A DNA stretch of 64,000 bases, taken from Gymnothorax reevesii. Taxonomy: Eukaryota; Chordata; Actinopteri; Anguilliformes; Muraenidae. Below the pieces are notes generated by a model, which saw nothing but the letters and a program-made list of their open reading frames with translations, did no database searches and was not told the origin of the DNA. The translations under genes were made by a program, and so were the position numbers. Positions 20,401-32,246 of the stretch are shown here, in pieces. The first letter of the stretch is position 1. Each line of letters opens with the position of its first letter. The stretch is taken from NCBI GenBank assembly GCA_029721435.1, contig CM056574.1, positions 30,055,001-30,119,000 of the forward strand, in the 5' to 3' direction.

Positions 20401-23400
20401 GAAAGAGGAGGAAATAGAGCAAGAAGAGGGTTGAGGACTGAAAGAAAGATTTCTCAGTTAATCCTCTGCAGCATTTGTAAATTGGTCCATGTATAACAGT
20501 TCCATATAGAATCACCACAACTGTGATTCATTTTCAGATCATCATGGCCATGATGATTCTAAGTATACCAGCAGAACACTTATAGCATATTACAATTTTA
20601 AAAAAAGTTAATTTGACAAATGTATTTTAAAAATACAGCTGCTGGCAGCAATTAGGGTGCCAAGCAATCCAGCAGGGCAGATTTGCCATGGAAATGTGAT
20701 ATTATCATTTTAAAAGTATGGCAATAAACACTGCTGGGAATTTCTATGTGAAAAGGGCAAAGATTGAGTATAAGTGAGATATGAGCTTATGGCCGGTTTG
20801 GGTCATTTTCCTTTGTCTGTAATGGGCAAACAGTTTTTAACATCTAAAATCCATCTGATTACTTGATCTGGATATTAACCTAAGGAAATTTGGTAATAAC
20901 TGGACAAAATTTACAGCTTGTGAAGGATTTTTTAAACCTTTCAATAAAATCTAATATGGTGACAGTTTTTTTATGTAAAAACATCAACAGTTACAAAGCA
21001 AAACACACTTCTGATTATCGCAGTGCCCCCTTGTAGTTAAATGACACATTTTTCCTCCTTGCTCAAAAATGCGGTTGACAGTCCATGCACCAAGATTGGT
21101 TTTGATACATGTGAGCATTGCTGAGATATGACTTTATTTTCTTATGGATGCCGTGCTGAGAAAAGATGAGAAACCAAAATAAAGGAAAAGGCCCGATCTT
21201 TGAAGCCCAGCTGAGATGAATTCCCAAGGTGCAGCAATGCTGATGTGGTTTTTTGGATGTCACTACTTATACATCACGTTCAGTGCAGACCTTTCTATAA
21301 TTCAAGACCAATAGGAGCGAGCCTGAAATGCTCAGATCCCCCACCACAGGATGGCTGATATGTGGCCTTTAAAGAAAACATGAAGGAGATATGGACAGAC
21401 AGGAAGATGCATGGAAGTGTAAAAAGGCACATTTACAGAATAAGATGTACCCATTCATTAAATTCTGTTGAGAAATACTGAGCAGTTTGGGGCGGTGACA
21501 AGGATTCAAACTGGAAGACGGACAGAAGTAAAAAAAAAAAGGCACATAAACACAATAATGTGTGTACGTATATTAAATTTTGGTGAGAAATAGGCGAAAA
21601 AAACGCAAGACGGATGGAAGGACGGACATGCAGAAGGAGAGCACTCATTCTTATATCACTATCCACTTTATGGCAGGGGATAATATGTGGGCCAGCAATA
21701 TTTCATACTGAGAGGTGCTCATTGCCAGGGCCAGTTGGTAATTGAAGGTTAAGAGTAATTTATAATTTAAAATGGTCTATTTTATCCACAACTACTTCCT
21801 CCAAAAACCCTTTTTTGGAGGTGGACAGCACAGCCTACTGATCGATGCATGTACTGCTTGTCCATTAGTTTGGTTTCACCATGTAAAATATCAAGAAGTG
21901 CACCAGCAATCTGGTGGGATCTATCATGTCAAAAATTATATGTTCCATTAATTCACTGAACACCATCTGCTCTGACTGAATCGTGAGAATTTATTGCCGT
22001 CTCTCTCTTTCCCACCTTTTTAACAATACTAGGAGAAAGACAGCAGTTTGACCTCCGGCTCAAACATAACGGAAAGACCCATTATAGTGTTTGACCCTTT
22101 TCGCAGGCTGTTCACGTTGTTCCACTGTGGAAATTCCCCACAGGCAAACAGACTGCTGAGGTATTTGTGAAAGAGGTAGTCCAAGCCTACGTTGTGCTAA
22201 TGGATGTGGCGTCAGAGGCCAGAAATTCTGAAAAGCCTGCATCTGGAGTCTAAACAACTAGACCAAGAGAAAAAATTAGGAATACCTGCTCTCATCACTG
22301 AAAGAACCTCCTCCTGGAGCCAAAATCTACTGTAGTCTGAAATCTGAGGTCCACGAACTCTGCCACATGCATGTCCTCATTCCAGACCCAGTACGGTTTT
22401 CAACCGCACTGTTACCCAGCCAGTCCCGCACTGTCACTGTTCCATTGGGCAAAAGTGGCAGTCAGGGGCGGAGCTAGGCTCTCAACCCAGAGGGGGTGGA
22501 GCATTATTGAGGGCTCCTCATAGTTATTGCAGTCAACTGTAAAATAAAGGATAGGCCTATATCTTATTCTATCCAACACAAATTTTCACTTATTAAGCCA
22601 AGAAAATTTATGTTTAAGAAAACACAGTGAACACAAACTTGTTCTGAGGGAAGGGGGAGAAAAAAAAGTTTCAAACGTTTTAGCAACAAAAGCATATAGG
22701 GTATGGTTGCCAGACGTCAGCTAAATGAGAATAGTTGTACGCCATTGACGTTAGAGCTCTGTTGTGGACCACGCCCCCTGCGGTCACAGATTCCAATGGG
22801 TCACAAATTTCGGCGGGACAGCGGCAGCCATGTTACTGATGACATATCGGGTTGCTAGGGCAAGCGCAGCACATGTATTTGTGATATTAAATACTGATAC
22901 TAAATTCTAATACCTTTTCTCAGTAATAACCCCCCCCCCGGCAAAAAAATATATTGGCTTTCTGGCAAATAAAAAGCAGACCAATACGGAGGTTGGACAC
23001 GGAAGTCTTTCCATTAGCGTTATAAACATGGCCTAAATATATCCAAAGATGCATATAGATCAATGTAATCATTATTTTCACACAACACGCTTACCACATT
23101 TATTGCCCGCTCTTTCTCCTCTACCGCGATAATTGGATCAGTTAAAAACTTGCATTTTTGTGCAACTACCTTACTATTGCATTATCTGACATAAAGGCAG
23201 GATTTGATAATGACTTGAAAAAGCATGTGACGAGAAGGAAAAATAAATAACGATATCTAAATATTTTTAAAACAACTCCACCATGTCCCCAAAATTTCCC
23301 AGTTAAACACCCTCTGCAAAAACCCCTTACAATGATCTATTTACTGCACACAAACAACCTCATCCTCAGATTTTGCGCTTGAACTCTCAGATATTACAGA

Positions 23401-24361
23401 TGTTAATATGGTCACATGATCAAATCATGCCCCCGCGGTAGCTCCGTTATGGTGGCATTTTTCGGGTGCCGGCGTGCTCAGAAAGCTGACTGTTTCCTGC
23501 CCAGAGAATCCCACGATACCAGCATCAGGCTGTTCTGAGATGACACCCCTTTCAGTTTTTCCAACCTCGCCTGAAGGTCTGCCTCTCAATCCACAAATAT
23601 ACTACCAAAACTGACTTCTTCAAACACTTATCTCACATTAGTGGCCTACTCAAAATTTTGAAGACACATTAATCAATTTTTTGCGTCTCCTGATTATATC
23701 TTTCCCTAATGCATGACCTCTGGTGGCCATGTCTGTGCAGGTTCCTGAATTTTCATCAGGAGGAGTGAAGTTGGCAGTATCTGGTTGACTGGGAAAGTCA
23801 TGGTATTTCCTCAATGGACATCTTGGACATCATATCCTGCCATTCTGACTATTCTGAACCAGTTGGAGCCATAAGAAGAAGGTGATTGTTGACAGTCACT
23901 CCGCCCTCCCTTCACCAGAGAGCAAACACGAGCAAAATAAGTGCAAAACTCTCCGTTACATCACAATCTTCCACACTTGCTGCCAGTTTTCACTATTCAA
24001 GACAACTCAGAGCTTGAAAAAACAAGTTCCAACCTCTGAAAAAAAATCATAAGAATGGGTTTTGAATTCAAAATAGACAGAAATGCATGTGGAAATTCAG
24101 AGCTCCAAGCCATCAGACTTTACTTTGCAGTAAGTAATGGCAGTATTTGTAGTCCACAATAAGAGATCAAAAAGTGTTCAGCCCCATCGTATAAACATTT
24201 TTAAACAAGAGCAACGCGGAGTGTGGCATATGCCCCCGCCCGTATGTTTACTTGCGGTTAAGATTGAATAGGTTGCTAGTTTAGCATGGTGAATAGCGAG
24301 AAGGAATAATACTGAAAGTTAAATATGTTAATAGAAAACTGGTTTTTGAATGAAGATGGGG
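20401..24361. other. Intergenic, no gene seen
   Basis: No coding signal. CAGGGGCGGAGCTAGG at about 22465 looks like a hAT-type transposon end, but no matching opposite end was identified. GGACGGAC-type tails near 21600-21630 recur elsewhere in the window (40600, 46430). Confidence 0.5.
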
Positions 24362-25010
24362 AGTTTTTTAGTTATTGCGTGGACACTGAGATCAAGATGG
24401 CTGCCGTAGTGGCCATATTGGATATCGCTCAACGCTAGTTTACGAAACGAACTTTCCTCTACCCACCCCACAAAGACCACCAAGAAATGAGATGGATCGG
24501 ACAAGGCGTTCTTTAGTTATTCCGCGGAAACTAAGATCAAATTGGCTGCCGTAGCGGCAATATTGAATACCGCACGGCGCTGGTTTTCGAAAGGAATCTT
24601 CCTCTACCCTCCCCGCAGGCACCAACAAGAAATGAGATGGATTGGATGTGGCGTTCTTTAGTTATTGCGTGGAAACTGAAATGAAAATGGCTGCCGTGGC
24701 AGCTATATGGGATATCGCACGGCCCTGGTTTTCGAAGGGACAGTTCCTCTACCACCCCCCCACACGCCGTCATGAAATGAGAGGGATTGGACAAGGCTTT
24801 CTTTAGTTCTTGCGTGGAAACTGAAATGAAGATGGCCGCCGTATCGGCAATATTGGATATCCCACGGCGCGCTGCTGTAGCGGCAATATTCGATATTGCA
24901 TGGTGCTGGTTTTCAAAAGGAACCTTCCTCTTCCCACCCCCCATACAACACCTAGAAATGAGACGAATCGGACGAGGTGTTCTTTGGTTATTGCATGGAA
25001 ACAAGAAGTT
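24362..25010. repeat. 145-bp minisatellite, 4-5 units
   Basis: A motif containing TTTAGTTATTGCGTGGAAAC and ATGGCTGCCGTAGCGGCAAT recurs at 24370, 24515, 24660 and 24805 (exactly 145-bp steps) and at 24986. The last step is 181 bp because a 36-bp piece is duplicated inside the fourth unit. Overlapping frames on both strands are repeat artefacts. Confidence 0.92.
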
Positions 25011-25096
25011 TACGGCCGGATGCCCAGACAGACACTCGGACGGTGCCCCTCATTCGAGGCGGGGACATAATAAATATGGATACAATTATTGACTTC

Positions 25097-25205
25097 AGTT
25101 GAGGTGAGTCCAATGATTTATCCACCTTGGAAGAGTGATATTATTGAGGCACAGCTGAGGTGAAAATCTCTTTTCCAAGGTAGGTAAATCATTGGATTCA
25201 TCAAA
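25097..25205. repeat. Short inverted repeat, MITE-like
   Basis: Arms TCCAATGATTTATCCACCTT (left) and the complement of AAGGTAGGTAAATCATTGGA (right) are nearly complementary and enclose about 50 bp. Likely a small non-autonomous transposon. Confidence 0.65.
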
Positions 25206-27022
25206 AGCTGAAATCCAAGATTGTATCAATTTTTTTAATAATTACTGTTTTTTTATGACCCTACTTGAAAAGATAAAATAATAGAAGGGCGACATCTCTA
25301 ACGTTAAGCTCCTCAGAAGGTCGAAGTGACATAAACTACGGACATTGTCAGGAGCTCATGCGGGGAAGCCTAATCTGTTTTTAGCTTGAGGATGTTGAAT
25401 TGTTATACTCACCTCTTGCACACTTCCGTGTGGTGAATATCGCTGTTTACACTGATCGCTGGAGTTCGCCTCGACCAATTAGGAGGGAGCTAATCCTTAC
25501 ATCCTATAACAAATTATTTTATTAACAAAATGAAGCTGTTTCCTACGACATCAATCTCGATAACCACTGAACACAACATCAAGCTGGACTCCCTCAAACT
25601 CAGGTTAGGTTATGAACTCAACAAATGAATGAATGAGTCAATGATTGAATGAATCATTTAATTCATAAATTAACATGAAAAGAACATGCAATGAATGGGT
25701 CTGGATGAGCAGAGAGGAAATTTCATCTTCTTCTGTCAAGTATGTCATGAAGCTAAATTGCAGTAAATTAAAAATCGTGACACAGGAAATATTGTCACAG
25801 AGTGAATAGTGAAAGGCTATAGTGAAAGGGTATTTGAAAAACACAGAAAACTCAAATTTTCAATCTGTTTAAAAACATTAATTTATTAAATTAACCAACA
25901 GATGTCATGTGCAGCAGTGGGAAATGATTCAAATAACATCTGAAATTTTGTTAATCGCAACAAGTGCTTGAAATTTAAAAAATAATTACAGTAAATCAGT
26001 GGACAGCTGCCATGAGTTACAAATACAATTCAATGCATTTTATAAACAATATTCAGAACAAACTGGCTCTTTCGGCATGACAGTATATAAAAGTGGTCAT
26101 AGCATATTTATTTTGAAAATTATCAGGGATTGCAATAACATTTCCAAATGCAAATAGTTATCCTGACTGATTTACAATAAGTTTTAAACGTCTCAACAAG
26201 TATTTACTCCTTCCTGACTTCATCTATTTCTGAGCCACACTGAATGTTTTCTGATCTTTCAATGAAGCGCAATTAAATATTAGATAAAGTGAAACTGAGC
26301 AAGTGCAATGCCCATTTTATTTGATGATGATGATAATAATAATAATAATAATAATAAACAACACCCAACTCACATTTGTCTGAAAGCAATCGTCCTCTGA
26401 AACATTGAACAGGTTGCTCCACATGTAGCAAAAATAACCAAACCCAAACCCTGAAATAACAGTTTTTCACATTAGTGTGGAGAAATTCTAGGCCATGCCC
26501 TCTTGCAAACCTGAAAATTACAGATAAAATGGTCGGTTTTCAAGTATCGTCAGCTTATTTCAGTTCCTGCCACAATCAATTGTATGCTATAATACTGTAG
26601 TGCAATATCAGTGTAATACCAGTGTTACCGTACAGAAGTAAGGGCACTGCTGTTTGGTAAACGTGCAATGGATTGCACCAATACTGACTGTTTTTTTTTA
26701 ATTGAATCTAGCACATCAAGAGTCCCCATGCATTTAAAATCTACTTTTTTAAGGATACCTGGCAAATATTGTGGTGATTAAAAATGTACCCTAAACATTC
26801 AACAAAAATCACACCATACAAGAGGATAACACACAGTTTTTCCAAGCCATTCCATGCAACCAACAAAACTCACCAACAGTGCTATGCCACTAAAACACAG
26901 TCCGAATTTCTGGTATAAAACTAACTTATTTCACAGGCATAGTGATGCTACAGGTCTTCTCTTGTTCCCACTGTAAAACTGATAATGACATTTAAAACAT
27001 TATTTTGAATTTGGCTGATGAC

Positions 27023-27059
<37 letters not shown>

Positions 27060-27392
27060 CCATCAGAATGACACAACTGTGTCCTGAAAAAAGCATGTGA
27101 CATCAGAGCTTTTTTAAGCTGACTTTGTCCCATTTGTAGAGATGATATGAAAAGCGCATGCTTTAGTAGAAAGATTTTCCCACTCAAGTCATTTACTCCG
27201 TGGTCTTCAGCTGGGGAAAGTAAATTATCACGACTTCATCAGTATTGTTGACAACTTGTTGAAGTTACAAATCATGTCTTGTTAGCTCAGAATTTTTCCA
27301 AACTAGTGTTTGGATTTATGTTGAAACAAAAAACTTCTCTCAGGTGACTACCATTATATTCTTACAATTTTTATTCAAATCCTTCAAATGCA
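25206..27392. other. Intergenic, microsatellites, no gene seen
   Basis: AT-rich. An AAT tract lies at 26322-26357 and an ATT tract at 27024-27059. It lies downstream of cdh13. No coding signal was recognised. Confidence 0.55.
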
Positions 27393-28572
27393 CAGTAGCT
27401 CACAAGTGAGTACACCCTTCGCACTTTTGAAATGATTTCACTTTAACTTTCCAGGCAGCTGCATTACAGGCTTTGATATGAAGATATTCATAATGAATAT
27501 CAAATGAGTAGACATTTTGTGATTTATTTGCACATACAAAGCTGCTTTTGCACAAAAACAAGGTAATATGCAACAGAAAATTCTGAAAAAGGACAGGCAA
27601 CAAAAGTGACTACACCCTTATTGTGCATCTCTTCAGCAATACTTGTGACACTTTGACATCTGTTCTGAAGAGCCAGCTTACAAACTTAGCAAACAGCATG
27701 TGCAGCCATCTTCCGCTGTCTGCCTTGATGACTGATTCACTGCCGTATGATTCTTGGAAAATCTCTGAGTGACCTTGGCTGTAGTGTTGCAGCTTAGTTT
27801 CAAAGATGTACCAAACTTCTTCTATCTTTGGTTATCATTATGAAGGGCAAGAATTTTGTCAATAAGATCTGCTGCTCTCTAAAGTTCTTGGCCATGAGGT
27901 GCCACGCTAACTATTCTGTGCCTCTACTTGTATGGTATTTCTGGGGCATGTAATTCTACAGGTTGAATACCAGTACATAACAACTCAGTGGTCTAGTCAT
28001 GAGGGAAGAACGTAAGTGTGACAGCAATGTTTCCATAGTCAGTTAACTTCAAACCAAAGAGTTTCCTGGGTTTGCTCTGGTTTGTGGCCACCGTTTTCAG
28101 AATTTTCAACTGCCCATTACCTTGTTTTCACAGAATAGCAGTTCAGTCACACTTCAATAAAATAGAACAATTTATTCATGGGTATAAGCATTACATTGTA
28201 TATTGGCAGCGGTTCTGCTCTAGAGGAATGTCCTACCTAGGCACAGCAAACACTCAAACATAGTCATGAACATAAATCAAAATCCGCTGTATGACCGCTG
28301 TATGACCTCGTGATGTGTCTCCTCCAATTGTTGTGTACTTGCTGATGCTGACGTGCTGGAAGCTTACCAGGCTGCTGTCAGCTGATGTAGCTCTTCTCGA
28401 GTTTCCTGCCTGAACTAGTTACACTCATTTTTTGTATTTGCAAATACAGTAAATCACAGAATGTCACCTCTTTAATGAACTTCATGCTGGTGCCTCTAAT
28501 GCAACTGCTTGGAAAGTTGTTGGAAAATCATTTCCAAAGTGCAGAGGGGTTAGTCACTTTTGTGAGCAACTG
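27393..28572 (-). mobile_element. Tc1-like IR/DR transposon, decayed
   Basis: Terminal inverted repeats of about 50 bp bound it: the left starts CAGTAGCTCACAAGTGAGTA, the right (complement) CAGTTGCTCACAAAAGTGAC, with TA next to the right end. A second, inner copy of the motif (ACAAAAGTGACTACACCC) lies near 27600 and a diverged inner copy near 28420-28440. This gives the double-repeat IR/DR layout known from Sleeping Beauty-type elements. On the minus strand, about 27620-27890, translation gives a Tc1 helix-turn-helix remnant (KKFGTSLKLS, TQRFSKN) with stops. The catalytic domain is missing. Confidence 0.82.
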
Positions 28573-29513
28573 TAGCTTGAGACAAAAACAAAATTGTCCT
28601 TAAGACAATTCAAGTTTAATTTCACAGTAACACCTTTTTCTTATATAAATAAAAGTAACAAACGTGCTTTTCATTGAAATTTCTTACATAATTTCTTCCT
28701 GACATTGCAAGTTTTGAGTTAGATTTGGAGTCCCGTAACCAAAATCTTGAGTAACCAACACTGCTTCTCGAACCCTTGCAAGCATATCAGTCAGCCATGA
28801 TAAGCTACTGAAATCCAAATCCCCACTTAATAAAAAGGCAGCCATAAAAAGACTATGGACTGTTGTTTCCTCTGCTCTATATTTGGCAGTAAAGATTGCC
28901 TGTGTTAAATTATGCATGGTACCACTAGCCACGCAAACAAGATACCCCCATTACTTTCTGGGTAGGGATATCAGCATGTGCAGTCAGGCTGCCACCTTGG
29001 ATATACCAGACAGTGACACAGGTTGTAGGCCTAATCTGGAACAGTCTGGGATTTAATATTAGAACATCATCCCACAGACATTATTAATCCCTGCCCCACC
29101 TTGCACACAAGGACAAATACAATAAAATAATACATGAAACATGGATATGGAGGCATAGCCAACTCCCACAATGCAATACTTGAGTGCACTCCTTCAAACC
29201 AACAAGACAGTGCTTTGCCTGTCGCTCGGAAAAGACAGCTGCGATTGTTTAAAAGTTGCCCTCTTGTCGTTCACCCTCTATTAGTGACAGCAGAATGAGG
29301 TTTCACGAAAACAAAAATGGGCAGAGCTATCGTGTGCTATCACAGTAGAGACCAATACCTTTTGATAGGGGATTGGGGCTATAATTGACATCAGTGATCA
29401 ACACCTCATTAGTGCTCTGCCTATTATGTTTTCCAAATTTCACTCCCCCATCACTAACCTCTTTGGTTTCCCCTTCCCCAAGTTTTAATGGTGGCATATG
29501 GTGATGTCCATAG
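28573..29513 (-). other. cdh13: Probable cdh13 3' untranslated region
   Basis: This is the sequence directly downstream of the cdh13 stop codon. The complement of 28615-28620 is ATTAAA, a possible polyA signal about 890 nt past the stop and just before the Tc1-like element. The 82-codon minus-strand frame at 28684-28932 lies here and resembles no known family. The real 3' end is not determined. Confidence 0.45.
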
Positions 29514-29761
29514 CTAAGAACACAAGGGAATGATGGGAAATGGATTTAGAAGAGCGAGCAGGGATAGGCTGAGTAGAAGCAGGCTGGACTGGGTCAAGCT
29601 GGCACTATTGCAGTCCATCTTATTCTTCTTGCAGGTGCAGACCTGGACCTTGATTTCAGTGGTGTTGGAAAGGGGCGGCACCCCGGAGTCTGTCACCAGC
29701 AGGGGGAGGTTGTAGTTTGCCCTCTCAAGCCTTTGCAGCAGTGTGACCTGGGAGTGTGTGT
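29514..29761 (-). CDS. cdh13: cdh13 last coding exon: EC5 end and GPI signal
   Basis: 248 bp including the stop (TAG, 29514-29516). The acceptor is TTTTTCAG. The exon adds two bases to a split codon, then encodes the C-terminal half of EC5 (ANYNLPLLVTDSGVPP, a classic cadherin segment) and a cysteine-bearing end (VQVCTCKKNKMDC). The frame then ends in a leucine-rich hydrophobic tail of about 20 residues with no cytoplasmic domain. That end is specific to T-cadherin, which is attached to the outer membrane by GPI; the anchor site is probably within NSAS. T-cadherin acts in calcium-dependent adhesion and as an adiponectin/LDL-binding surface protein in mammals. Known mammalian genes may place part of the tail in a separate exon; here it is contiguous. 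Confidence 0.93.
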
Positions 29762-29765
29762 CTGA

Positions 29766-29796
<31 letters not shown>
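29762..29796 (-). promoter_or_regulatory. cdh13: (TG)n-T5 splice acceptor tract
   Basis: The intron ends, in transcript sense, with about 13 GT units, five T and CAG. The exon itself begins ACACACAC, complementary to the GT tract. The same layout in the human CFTR gene controls exon skipping; an effect here is an inference. Confidence 0.8.
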
Positions 29797-31416
29797 TGGT
29801 GAAGTGCAGATCCATTCACTGATTGTGCTTGATGGGTGTTATTCAGACTGTCTAAGCTCTCAAAAAAATTAAATAAAATCAGGCGTGTTCAAAAATCACA
29901 TGTACAAAACACTGGTTAAAGAAACCAAATGTGAAAAACTGACATGTGAATGGTATACATAAACAACACAATAGAAGGAGAGAAATATTGAGTGCAAAAA
30001 AAAATATATAGCCCTGCCGCTGCAAGTCACGTCTTGCAACTAATTTTCAAGTTAAACCGTCATTGCTGTGAAAAAGAGAGGACTTAAATTGCTCACCCTG
30101 ACCTATTATTTAGTCCGCTTGGCCTCAAGGCCAGTTGGGCTTATGCTGTGGTTAGATACCATCGTGGTGGTCTGTCATGCGTCCGTCAACTTTTTGCCTT
30201 GTCAGTGCTCCGGCGCCTTCAATTTTTCGCGGATCCTTTTCATATTTTATATGCGTGTACATGGGATGAAAATCTAGGCCAAGTTTGAGTTTGGCCATGT
30301 TTGTCCAAGCGGGTGCAGTAGCTCTTCCACTTTTTAAAATTTTATAGGTGATGTTTTATTCACCAGTAAAAAAACGTGCAGAGGGCAACATAATGTGATA
30401 ATTCATGAGTGTGTCCTGAACTGATATTGAGAGGGAGGCTGTGCTAATCTGCGCGGTTGCATATTATCTGTTCTCATTTTACTTATTTGGCAACATCCAT
30501 CAAGCAAATAAATCCTTGTCGAGATACTCGCCTTATGCATTCATTGTCAGTAAAATATCTGTTTCTGTGTGGATTCACAGCTCAAGCGCATTCATCAAAC
30601 AAAAACCTAAATTATTTGGGCTTGGATCCTTGGATCGTGAGGCTAGTGATTGATCTATTAATTGATTCTGGGAGAATAATAGTGGGTAGAATATCAGATG
30701 ATTAGCATTCGCATATCAGAGAAGACTGCTACACACTGTGTCAAACTATCTGACCTCAACCTCTGTGATGCAGTAGGGCAGAAAATCCAGGTTTGAATTA
30801 ATATTGGAGCTTCTCATTTTGGTAAATTCCTGTTGTGACCTTCAAGGTGATGGATCTGGATCAATTTTGTGAATATCTAACAGGATAAATGGATGGTATA
30901 GTAAAACAGAAAATGGGAAAGAACACCTAGTCAAGTCATGTATGTAAATGTAAGTGTCCATATCGGTGAGGGTCAGGCAGGTATTGCAGTGATTGGTTAA
31001 AAACTCAAAGCAGAAACCACTCTGGTTCCTGACTGGATCAGCACGTATTGAGGAACAAAAAGGTAGATCTCTTATCAGATCTCTTACCTCTTAAAAGGTA
31101 GATCTCTTACTTCTTCACTTATAAGTGAGGAAGTAAGTTCCTCACTTCCTCAGTGGAAAAAAGATTGAATTCGCCAAACACAAAGAGGCAGTTAGGAATT
31201 CCACAGCTCCAAATGGCATCATTAGTGATATTTATTTATTATTTCCATTACTCATGGAGCTGTCCATCAACAGCATTTTACTGTTTTTATTGTCTTCCAG
31301 AAAATTTCCAGAACACAGGAACAGAAAGGATGGGACAGCTTTGCCGTTCATCAGAGGAGTGAACATGCAAATACACGGATGCGCATGTGTGCATGCATGT
31401 GAGCTTGAGAACTTAC
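29797..31416 (-). other. cdh13: cdh13 intron (last), no other gene seen
   Basis: A 1655-bp phase-1 intron (29762-31416 in full), AT-rich. No repeat apart from the acceptor microsatellite was recognised. Confidence 0.7.
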
Positions 31417-31650
31417 TGTTGACCTTAAAGACCCTCCAAATCTTGTCCAACCCTGGCTGCTTTCCCAGTTCAATCCTGAAGGGGGCAGCATTAGGGCTGA
31501 TGTCCTTGTCTTTGCCCCCCAACACTGCCACAGTCAGATCGTGAGCATCCTCACACACCCGAGCCACAGGCGGATACACGTAAGGTGCGTTGTCATTGTC
31601 ATCTTCAAGGGTGATGATCAACGTTCCTGTACCCGTTGCTGGTGGGCTAT
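31417..31650 (-). CDS. cdh13: cdh13 exon: EC4 end to EC5
   Basis: 234 bp between acceptor CTTTTCACAG and donor A|GTAAGT. It starts with two bases completing an Asp codon and ends with one base of an Asn codon. It encodes SPPATGTGTLIITLE, then the interdomain calcium motif DDNDNAP, then the first half of EC5 with the calcium-site pair KDKD. The size corresponds to exon 12 of classical cadherins (225 bp in human CDH1). The split Asn codon creates an N-N-T glycosylation sequon at the junction with the next exon. Confidence 0.94.
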
Positions 31651-32215
31651 CTGTGAAAAGCGGGCAGAACTGAAAAGCTGTACTGGAACTGTAATCAAGA
31701 ATCTTTACCAGGTTTCCAAAGCATGCATGTGAAGGCATATTACCCCAAACATTCCCTCATAAAGGGACATCTTCGCATACTTTAGAACCGCAGCGCTGAG
31801 TGTAGAGAACAAGCCAGTGCTGCGATACCACAGTGAATGCACGAAAAAGACAGCTTTATATTTGGATGAAGAGAGCATGGCTGCAGAGATATGCATAAAA
31901 TAGCCTGTAAGTCAAGGCTAATCTGCACTGTGTGACAGCAACACATTTTTATCATCTCATATGACTCACAGCTGGGAGGTGGTAGAAAGTTTTTTTTTTT
32001 CTGATTGTCACTGTAATCATAGTTTGGAAATAGCAGGTCTACCTCTGTTAAATGCATTCCATTTTTAGCAAAGGATCAAACACCTTCCTGATGACACTAT
32101 AATTTATGGCAACAACATGTCTACACAATCTAGAAACAATACAGAAATGACAACATGCAGTTATGCACACTTCAGTTGAAGTGCAAAGGTAAATACTTCT
32201 CTCTTGTGGAAACAG

Positions 32216-32246
<31 letters not shown>

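Noticed and set aside
24362..25010. CRISPR-like regular repeats
   Set aside because: The 145-bp period without short conserved repeats and unique spacers, and the eukaryotic context, make this a minisatellite.
28684..28932. 82-codon minus-strand frame after the cdh13 stop
   Set aside because: Probably 3' untranslated sequence; a separate cdh13 exon here would not fit the complete C-terminus already encoded at 29514-29761.
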